The notes beneath the pieces were generated by a model that did no database searches, was not told the DNA's origin, and saw only the letters and a program-made list of their open reading frames with translations. Shown here piece after piece: positions 54,645 to 64,000 of a stretch of 64,000 bases of DNA; the first letter of the stretch is position 1; every line of letters starts with the position of its first letter. Where the stretch lies: contig CM034531.1 in NCBI GenBank assembly GCA_020002185.1, positions 47,508,102 through 47,572,101 of the forward strand, given 5' to 3'. The position numbers and the translations under genes are program-made. This DNA is from Paraescarpia echinospica. Its lineage: Eukaryota; Annelida; Polychaeta; Sabellida; Siboglinidae.

Positions 54645-55410
54645 CAGCGATTCTTAACCTTTTTTGGTTGCGACCCAAATTCCGGTCGCGGAATTGCATG
54701 GCGACCCATGCTTGCAAACAGTTCACTAGTGATACATGTTAAGATAAATAATAATAGAATAAATAGTCATAATATAAATAAATTAATAAAGTGAGAACAT
54801 TGATTAAAAGTACAAACAAAATAGCGCCGTTCATTGTTTTTTTCGAGTATAATGAGTGCACTCCTTGCAATTCGAAAGCAAACATTGCCAATGGAGTCGG
54901 GAAGTTCGTACTATTTCGAAAATGTTTGAAGGATAATGCACTAATTTAGGTCAAGGCTTAAGCCCCTACTGGTGATGATAATGAGGCAAACAATCCGATA
55001 GACGCCTGCATATGCTGGTTAAAGCAACATTTGTGTGTGAAAGTGTACTTTGAAGGTTTCGATATGGAGTAAATCAAAACCGGCACAGATTTTCGTCCAG
55101 TGTGCGTAATGCGCATTTTCGGCGGCATCAAACAAACTATGACTTGCCCGTATAAAACGCAAGCAAAACGATAAATAATTGAATGACGTTACATGTCGTG
55201 TTAATTTCAGATGCTGTGTGTTGATTTTTATTGTCTGATATTTAAGTAAGATTTGATGTAAATTATTCGTCTCGTATGCATTTGGTACCAACAAGATGGA
55301 TAATAAAGGAAAGTTCGGACAGTCACTTAACTCTGAAAACTCTTGCCGATCTATTGAAATTGGCTTGGCGATGCAATTTTGGGTCGCGACCCATTGGTTA
55401 AGAACCGTTG
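54645..55410. mobile_element. hAT-type non-autonomous element, 766 bp
   Basis: Inverted ends of the form CAGCGATTCTTAACC / GGTTAAGAACCGTTG plus inner GCGACCCAAA-type motifs are typical of animal hAT (Charlie-like) termini. Flanking octamers AGCTAGGT and AACTATGT agree at six of eight positions, fitting an old 8-bp target duplication. The interior has only a 91-codon minus-strand frame (55019-55294) of uncertain origin. Confidence 0.8.
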
Positions 55411-55479
55411 AACTATGTGGGTGAAAGACAACACTTTTAGTGGTTTTACCTGTTACTGTCTTCTATGTTTCTATGTATC

Positions 55480-55745
55480 AACAACATCGTCGATGGAATG
55501 AAACGAAGAAGGTGGAGATGGCTTGACCATGTTCTCCGTACGGACAGAAAAGTCTTTAACATGCGGCTCTAAAATGGACACATCCTGGACAACGAAAAGG
55601 GCAAACCTCTGGGCACCTGGGGAAGAACCGTAGAAGAAGAAACGAAGCTGGCCGGAAAGAAGTGGCACGAACTGAGCTGGCTGGCTCATTACTAATACCG
55701 TTCTGGTCGGAGGCAATTTGTCGACGCAGTATGCGGACAGACGAG
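55480..55745 (+). pseudogene. C-terminal fragment of another non-LTR retrotransposon
   Basis: The translation RRWRWLDHVLRTDRKVF ... GTWGRTVEEETKLAGKKW ... RRQFVDAVC follows the conserved C-terminal pattern of LINE proteins (WLGHVLRM ... TWRRTVE ... WR..V..LC). At least two stops are present. It is 5'-truncated and from a different family from the other LINEs here. Confidence 0.7.
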
Positions 55746-56104
55746 GTAAGGGTACGCTTCTGTGTATCAATTTTCACGCATCGTATGTCAACTTATACAC
55801 TCGTTCGTATTCAATCGAACACACCTTTGTCGATTCACACAATAATCCTTAATTCACACACATGTCAGAGTAACGGTCTGCCATCACTTTTTAATAGAAG
55901 CAATGTGCAAGTAAATGATTAGTTTGTTGCCGAACTGCTGAAGCATAATTACATAATTTTTATTGATTAGTTAAACAATTTAGTAAATTAAATTCTGAAT
56001 CATCACCATAGAAACATAAACTGACTTAGAACATGAATTGATCACCCCGAATTGCGATCGTTCAAACTAGACATACCTGACAATTGAAGAAATATAGTTG
56101 TTTG

Positions 56105-56215
56105 CTCACTTTTACACAACAGCATATCACAGTATTCTCATCTCCTCCAGAAAGGTGGTTTCCTGTGCCTCCAATTTGGCAGTGGACTTGGCATGTCTGA
56201 GGGGCGCGAAACAAA
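56105..56215 (-). pseudogene. Possible decayed kringle exon end
   Basis: Non-coding flanks (GATCACC ... GATCGTTCA ... GAAATATAG near 56040-56100) and an EYCDMLLC-like string before a GTGAGC donor resemble the kringle exon end at 63809 (EHCDIPMC then GTGAGC). The upstream part is out of frame. Supported mainly by the matching flanks. Confidence 0.4.
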
Positions 56216-56406
56216 AGTGAAATAATGATAATACCATTAGTTCTATCACGTTTGTTTTTATGTCAGGCGTACACTGTTAAAATGTTGTTGCGAGTCGTGT
56301 GTTACTTCGACCAAAAGATTTAACAAGATTGTCATCCAGAAAATTACTCTGGATGGCAGGTGGACAAGGAAGCCTTTTGGCTTATCGAGAGTCCAATACT
56401 TTTTTT

Positions 56407-59240
56407 CTACATGTATCCCGCCTTTTTAAGGTGTGTGTCGATTTTATTTTTAAACATATTCACGCTACTAGCACCAACACAATCAGGAGATAATCTGTTC
56501 CATTCATTTACAGTCCTTTGTGAGAATGAGAACTTTCTTATATCTAATCTACACTGCTCCTTTACTAATGTAGCTTCATGTCCTCTGGTCCTTCTATTTT
56601 TCTTAACTGAGAAAAAAATGTTTCTATCAATATTTTCATAACCATTCAATATTTTAAACACTTCTATGTGATCTCCTCTCAATCTCCTGGTCTCTAATGT
56701 TGTTAAACCACATTCTTTTAGGCGTATTTCGTAACTAAGATCCCTCAGATTTGGTATCATTTTAGTCGCTCTCCTCTGTACTCTTTCTAGCATATCTATG
56801 TCCTTCTTGCGATATGGCCTCCATGCTTGTATACAATATTCTAAATGAGGCCTCACTATTGTTTTGTACAGCGGTACTATTAATTCTTTTTTCTTATACG
56901 CTATATTTCGCCTAATTAATCCAAGGATTTGATTTCCCTTTGACGCTGCAATTCCGCACTGCTCTGAAACCTTCATATCAGCACTAATGGTTAACCCCAA
57001 GTCCTTTTCTTTTACAGTAGTACTTAGAACAGTACCCCCCATTTTATATTTTACCTCTTCATTCCCATGACCTGTGTGGAGGCATTTACATTTCCCAAAA
57101 TTGAACAGCATTTGCCACTTTTCAGACCATTTGATCAACCTATCAAGATCATCTTGTAAATGCTGTCTGTCTCCATCACTTTTAATCCTTCTAAACACTT
57201 TTGTATCATCCGCAAATTTTAACACCTTGCTTGTTATATCATCGTCCAAATCGTTGATATATATTAAGAATAATATAGGTCCTAGTACTGATCCCTGTGG
57301 TACCCCACTCAATACCGATTTCCAGTTTGAAGCCTCCCCATCAACTACTACACGTTGTCTTCTGTCATTCAGCCATTTTTCTATCCAGTTTATTATACCA
57401 TTTCCTATGCCATGGGCCTTTAGCTTAAGGAGTAATCTTTGATGTGGTACTTTGTCGAAAGCTTTTTGAAAATCTAAATAGATGATATCTACTGGTGATC
57501 CCTCATCTACCCACCTAGTGATGTCTTCCAAAAAACATAACATATTTGTTAAGCATGACCTCGCTTTTAAAAACCCATATTGAGATGGGTTTATCAAGTT
57601 ATGTTTAACAAGAAAATCCACCATGTGATCTTTAATTAGTCTTTCTAATAATTTGCAAATCACTGATGTTAAACTCACTATAGTTCTCTGACTTGTTTCT
57701 CGAACCTTTTTTAAATAACGGTATAATGTTTGCCTCTTTCCATTCTAAAGGAACCACTCCCTCTTCTAATGACAAATTGAAAACTGTTGCAAGCGGTACG
57801 CTAATTTGTTCTACAATTTCCAATAGTAGTTTGGGCGGAATCCTGTCCACTCCAGGTGATTTATTATCCTTCATAGCCCTTATTTTCTTAGCTACCATTT
57901 CCGAGGTTACAACTAACTGTCCTAAATAGTCTGAATCTGCCCCCTTGAACTTAGCCTCTGGTACTGGCAGTGAACTAATATCTTCCCTGGTAAACACTGA
58001 ACTAAAATACTCATTCAGGTCTGCCATTAAGAATCCCTCTGATATTGTATTTCCAGCACTATCTTCTAGAGGACCGACCTTATCCTGAACTTTCTGTTTG
58101 CTTCGAATATACGCATAAAAACTCTTACTGTCATGTTTTATATTACTAGCAAATTTTTTTTCATAGCTTCTCTTTGAATTTCTAATTTCAGCTGTAGCTT
58201 GATTAAGTGCTTCTTTATAAATGTTGTAGTCTTCATCATTTCCAGTACATCTAAATGACTTCCACATCATTTGTTTATACTTAATTTTTCTAATGGCTTC
58301 TTTCGATAAGTGTTTCTTTTTAGACCGTTTCCCTTGTTTTTTGAAAGGTACAAATTTATCGACTATGCACTTAATTTCACTATTTAAGATATTCCAGCAT
58401 TCGGTTGCTGTCTTATTCTTCAGTATGTTATTCCAGTCTATCTTTGCTAAATATTTCCTCATGTCCTTATACCTTCCTTTGTGGAAATTTCTCCTATACT
58501 GCTTTTTACTATTCCTTTCTGATTTTACTTTGATGGTAAAATGTATCTGGTTGTGATCACTACTCCCCAGTGGCTCACATATCTTGACATTGTCAACTAA
58601 TTCTTTCTGTGAGGACAAAACTAAGTCTAACACATTCTCTCCCCTGGTTGGTTCTAGCACATGTTGAGAAAGGAAACTATCTTGTACTAAAACTAAAAAC
58701 TTGTGGTCCTCACTCCCCATACTCTGTAGAGATTTCCATTGTATATGCCCATGGTTAAAGTCCCCCATAATAATACAGTTCCGTTTGCTTACTTCCCTTA
58801 TAGCGTTTTGTATTTTTTCATTCTCTTCTATGCTTATGTTTTGACTTCGATAAACTAACCCAACTGTTAACGTTGAGTTTCCTGTAACTATGTTACACCA
58901 AACAGCTTCTTCGCAATCTGCTTCTCTTTCTAATTTTATTTCATAAGCCTTGATAGATTCTTTAATATATAAAATAACTCCACCTCCCTTTCTTCCTATT
59001 CTATCTTTCCTAAACATTACATATCCTGTTAGTCCCAATTCGGCATCTGATATATCAGTGGTGGCCCACGATTCGGTTATACCTATTATGTGAGGGTCAA
59101 CATCTTCTACCATAATGTTTAGTTCACTTCTTTTGTTTACTATGCTCCTTGCATTTAAACAAATGCATTTATATCCTGATTCAGAACAGTTTTCCAGGCT
59201 GTTCTTTGCCGATTTATTTCTGCTGCCTTTATCTATGCCT
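56407..59240 (-). pseudogene. CR1 ORF2: APE endonuclease and reverse transcriptase, one frameshift
   Basis: The endonuclease segment runs from about 59240 (LNARSIVNKRSELN upstream of Met at 59113) with GITESWA, MGDFNHGHIQW and SSDHNQIHF. RT then has SPGVDRIPPKLL, NIIPLFKKGS, and after the break VSLTSVICKLLE, LDFQKAFDKVPHQ, SGVPQGSVLGPILF and the catalytic FADD. The frame breaks near 57670: the expected NYRPVSLTS reads NYSEFNI, explained by a 5-nt deletion between two AG dinucleotides. Otherwise the frame is open to TAG at 56407-56409. One lesion in nearly 2.8 kb implies a fairly young insertion. Confidence 0.9.
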
Positions 59241-59289
59241 CCAGTGTCAGGCTTCTCTGTGAATCCCCCCTGCGAATCTAGTTTAAATA

Positions 59290-60459
59290 GATGCAGCCTG
59301 TCCCACTGTCAACAGATTGCAGCAAGTTCTCTGAGAAAACTGCTGCCCCCTTTCCACTTAGATGTAGGCCATCTCTCATGTACATATCTTCCTCCCAACA
59401 AAGTATCCCCATAAATCTACGAATCCCACCCCCTCTTCTTTACACATCTGCTCAACTAGTGCGTTGATCGCCATCCTCTTGCAGTTTCTATATGTCGGCC
59501 CCCTTCCTCCCATTACTGGCAAAATTCCTGAGAGGATAATCTGTTCTACTCTTGTCTTCTTTAACTTCTTCACTAACTGTCGGTACTTCTGAACTATTCC
59601 AGTTGTTCCCTCCCTCTCTGCGTTATTTGTCCCTACATGTACTAGTATAGACCCTCCCTTGCCATGCCCCAGTACCTTCTCTACCCTTTCAGTTACATGT
59701 TCTATCCTAGCCCCTGGTAGACAAACAACGACGTCCTCCCCCTCGCTTAGAGTCTTATCTGTCTTTCTCATAATCGAATCGCCCATAAACACCCTCTCTT
59801 TCCTCATTGCCCCCTCAATCACTGCCTCAGTGTAGCTCTTTCTACGGTTTGCATCTGTCTGGTTGTAATCTTGTTCCATTCTTTCCTGACGCTGTTTCTC
59901 TTGTCACCTTTCTTCCTGTCATCGTCCCTCCCGACTTCTCTTCTGTCACATGTACTCTCACTTCCTTTCTTCCCGTCATCTTTCCTCCCATTGCATTTCC
60001 TTCTCTCCTCTCCCGTCTCTTTTTCCCTCCTACCTCTTTCTCTACGGTCACTTTCTCTCCTGTCACCTTCACACGTGTCATATTTCCTGCCGTCGATCCT
60101 CCACTTTCTTCCCCTCCGATCACCTTCCCTCCTCTCAGTCTCCTTTCCTCGGTCTTGTTGCCACTACTCTGCTCCTTCAGTTTCACAGTATTCCCAACTT
60201 TATCCCTGTCGTCTCTCTCCATTCCATCTGTCTCCTTGCTGATTCTCATCTCCATCCCCTTCACAATATCTACCAACCTAGCTACCTCTTTCTCCAGACA
60301 TTTCACCTTCCAACACCCCACGCACTGAAAGGTGAATCCCTCTTCCTTGGTTTCTGTCCATGACTTCGTACAGCCGGATAAGGCAAAATCTACCCAACTG
60401 TGGCAGTCGTCGCACACCAAGTGTCTCTTTGCCTTGACTTGCCGCTTGCAAGGCGCCAT
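59290..60459 (-). pseudogene. CR1 ORF1: Cys-rich finger, coiled coil, SGNH esterase, frameshifted
   Basis: ATG at 60459. The N-terminal segment has a PHD-like cluster (CDDCHSWV ... C ... CVGC), a coiled coil (LEKEVARLVDIVKG), then a Lys/Gly/Glu/Thr-rich low-complexity stretch. A frame change near 59850-59880 leads to the esterase: MGDSIMR (nucleophile Ser block), VHVGTNN, VDLW, and after a second frame change near 59400, MRDGLHLSGKG with the Asp/His pair. CR1 ORF1 proteins are known to carry such esterase domains, with a proposed role in lipid or membrane interaction. Confidence 0.85.
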
Positions 60460-60469
60460 ATCAGAATTT

Positions 60470-62340
60470 ATTTAATAATAATAATCTAATTAGCTATTTA
60501 AAATAGTTTTGTCAACAACACTATTCACTGTCTATGTAGTCTTTAAGAAGACTGTTTTCTGTGCACAAATGTTACACTTTACGTAAGATTGCGTACGCTA
60601 GACTGCCTTATTTATTTAGGTTATACAGCGCCCTAGCGAATAAGAGAGACACTAGCTACATAAACTTAGTTCGCCCGATTATCGCAAATGCTTAATTTTA
60701 ACAACAAAGCTACCTTATCAAAATGTCTAGCAGGTACTGACTTACACAGATATTATCTTATGTAGGTAGTTTATGGTTGTTACTTTATCACCTATATATT
60801 CTACCACATAACGAGGTTTGTTAAATCTTGTTTACAAACTTATCGTAGCCGTAAGCTAACGTACCCTATTATCACTCACTAGACTAAAGTGTCCTAAAAT
60901 ACTTTATCTAACTAACTTTAAGCACAACTGCTACTCAATATATGTTTACTGCTACTTTATGAATGATATTAAAGCAAGAATAATACTTATCAATCAGTAA
61001 TTCCACTTGCTTATGAACTTTGATACACCACCAATTTCAACGATCTATCTCCGCCAAATATAGCCTAGATGAACCTAGATGATCAGTCGTACAATGTACG
61101 CTGGACCACAATTTGACAAAACTCGAGTCACGCGTTCATTTGAAAGGTACAACAGTAGTTGTACCGATTCGAAATTAAATTGAATAGCAGCAACAAAAGT
61201 TGTATAACGTACGCCGATCAATGATGCGACGTCGCGCAGAGTTGGGTAATGCGCAATGGTCGGTCAACAACACGCAGTCAATCAAAATAACTTATTCACA
61301 GCTCTGTGTAATGCTCTTACTCCTTTCTCAAAACACTCATTGCGCCGTTCTCCAACCTTAGCTATGACCCCTTTTCCGGCATCCTTGACGTTTCCCCGCC
61401 TCTGTTCGCATCGGTAGTATGCCTGCAGTCATTCCAATCAAGTTGGTTGCCCATGTCATCCGGCTTCCTACCAATCTTCCCTTCAAGCGTTTTCTTCCCG
61501 ATCTCTTCCCTCAGGTCGTTCATTCTTGTGATTCTCCGAACCGAGTTGTTCTCGTAAACGTGCATCATCTGTTGTTGTTGTTATTCAGTCAGCGCCACTG
61601 TCTCCAGACTACGTAGGCAAGCCTATGTTACACATATGACTCCCCCACCATTCTTCATGCATACGTTTCAGCTTGCATCCGACATCGCCCCTCTGCCTCT
61701 GATTGCCTGCCTTCAGTAATCATTCCGCCAACCTACGCAAAGCCACCTATTTATGTTGTTGCTGCGAGGGACATGATTATTCACATAATAAAACATATTT
61801 GTTTCATCTGCGAAAAAAACTTTCAGTATTGATGAACTTTTATAATTGGGTCATTGTTGTCGACACATGTGTCCTAAATCCACAACGACAGCTACTTGAA
61901 ACCCTATATATTTATTTTTATGTTTAAATCTCGTCTAACCCTAAATACAGTTTGTTTAAAAAAAAAAAATATACTGAAAGTGTCGATAATTAATATATTA
62001 TACAGGGTCTGTCATTCAAACTTGTGAGGATTGCGTTTGCAACTTTCACTGGGAAAACACCATTATTCACAGCAACAAGCAGAAAAAAGCTGCTTGGCGC
62101 ACGTCAGATTTTTACTAAGCCACATCACTAGGGATTCCAGTGGTTTCAGAACCTAACACTACGACCGCGGCGACACTCGTGTGATTTCCGACAATTTCTG
62201 TTGTGTAATAGTGTACGCTGACCATTCGCATAGAGTACGGAAAATCGTTATTAGTCGAGCAATTGAACGATTCGCAACACACGGTTAGCTGTGTACGCCT
62301 GACATTAACAAGGTGGCGCTGTACAACAGTTTTAAAATCC
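60470..62340. other. No gene recognised
   Basis: AT-rich. The first several hundred bases may be the CR1 5' region. The remainder lies within the EGF/kringle gene's presumed intron. Confidence 0.35.
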
Positions 62341-62434
62341 TTCAGACATTAGTGACCAGCATGCAATTCTAATATGTCCAGCCATGCGATTTCTATCTTT
62401 TGACTAAGATCACAAAGTAATTGTACCAACATAC

Positions 62435-62545
62435 ATTTATTGCAAATCCTTCCCTTATGAGCCTTCTTGCATTTGCACTCATAATCGGCTCCTTTCTTCA
62501 CGCAGGATCCAGCATTTGGATAGCATGGATTTGACTCGCACGGAT
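62435..62545 (-). CDS. EGF-like domain exon (partial gene)
   Basis: A 111-nt exon between a TTTCAATGTTGCAG acceptor (exon from 62545) and a GTATGT donor (62429-62434). Both junctions are phase 1, the classic symmetric EGF module exon. The encoded DPCESNPC ... GSC ... YECKC ... RIC has all six cysteines at EGF spacing. EGF modules act in extracellular or secreted proteins; no calcium-binding consensus (D-x-D/N) is evident. The gene runs on the minus strand, from beyond the right edge through the kringle exon at 63809-63965 to here. Its other exons were not identified, so the full product is unknown. Confidence 0.8.
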
Positions 62546-63998
<1,453 letters not shown>

Positions 63999-64000
63999 AA

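Larger units (their letters stand above)
56320..60462 (-). mobile_element. CR1-type non-LTR retrotransposon, nearly full length, mutated
   Basis: The minus strand gives ORF1 (Cys-rich finger, coiled coil, SGNH esterase) at about 60459-59290, then ORF2 (APE endonuclease and RT) at about 59240-56407, then a 3' tail ending near 56320-56360 that shares GGCTTCCTTGTCCACCTGCC with the fragment at 40239-40620. The 5' boundary is not fixed and could lie in the AT-rich 60470-61300 region. No target duplication was identified. Confidence 0.88.

Noticed and set aside
55019..55294. hAT transposase fragment
   Set aside because: The 91-codon frame has no recognisable dimerisation or catalytic motif; left as an unknown interior frame.
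59807..60363. Plus-strand Ser/Phe/Leu-rich frames of up to 173 codons
   Set aside because: Shadow of the low-complexity Lys/Gly/Glu region of CR1 ORF1 on the other strand.

Overview
This is a repeat-rich, AT-leaning nuclear segment from an animal, most likely a marine invertebrate such as a mollusc, another lophotrochozoan or a lancelet-like deuterostome. The evidence is spliced genes with GT/AG introns, alpha-tubulins with an intron directly after the start codon, an NXPE-like esterase gene, EGF and kringle exons, PHD/APE/RT and esterase/APE/RT non-LTR retrotransposons, MULE and hAT relics, a tRNA-derived SINE and abundant minisatellites. The species cannot be fixed from the sequence alone. 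There are no prokaryotic operons and no CRISPR array.

Layout. 1-530 is a 34-bp minisatellite. 689-2101 is a FLYWCH-MULE transposase-like reading frame broken by two in-frame TAG codons. 2644-4089 is an intact single-exon NXPE/PC-esterase-like gene. 4299-6248 is a TIR-bounded non-autonomous element containing a large foldback and a SINE. 6489-8480 is a decayed non-LTR retrotransposon. 8.5-15 kb is mostly non-coding and holds a P2RX7-like domain fragment, paired repeats and a block repeated at 24.3-25.0 kb.

The core is a tandem duplication of an alpha-tubulin locus (15087-23971 and about 30400-34905). Both copies encode 451 residues in three exons on the minus strand, differ at three residues, and keep matching introns, TATA boxes and poly(A) signals. 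Copy 1 is interrupted upstream of its promoter by an apparently intact non-LTR retrotransposon (18910-23388). Copy 2 carries the empty site, so the insertion ends can be read directly. The retrotransposon protein carries a 2A-like motif ahead of a PHD finger. A third tubulin copy (48918-51109, plus strand) is a degenerate, intron-containing pseudogene with a MITE in its second exon. A matching orphan core promoter lies 7 kb upstream at 41759.

From 35 to 49 kb there are LINE fragments, large microsatellites, a 106-bp minisatellite and a MITE family with GGGGTCA-type ends. From 54 kb to the right edge the minus strand carries EGF and kringle exons plus decayed duplicates, interrupted by a hAT derivative and a CR1-type element whose ORF1 has an SGNH esterase domain. 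The intact-looking genes are the two tubulins, the NXPE-like gene, the 2A-bearing retrotransposon and the partial EGF/kringle gene. Most of the rest is mobile DNA and its remains.
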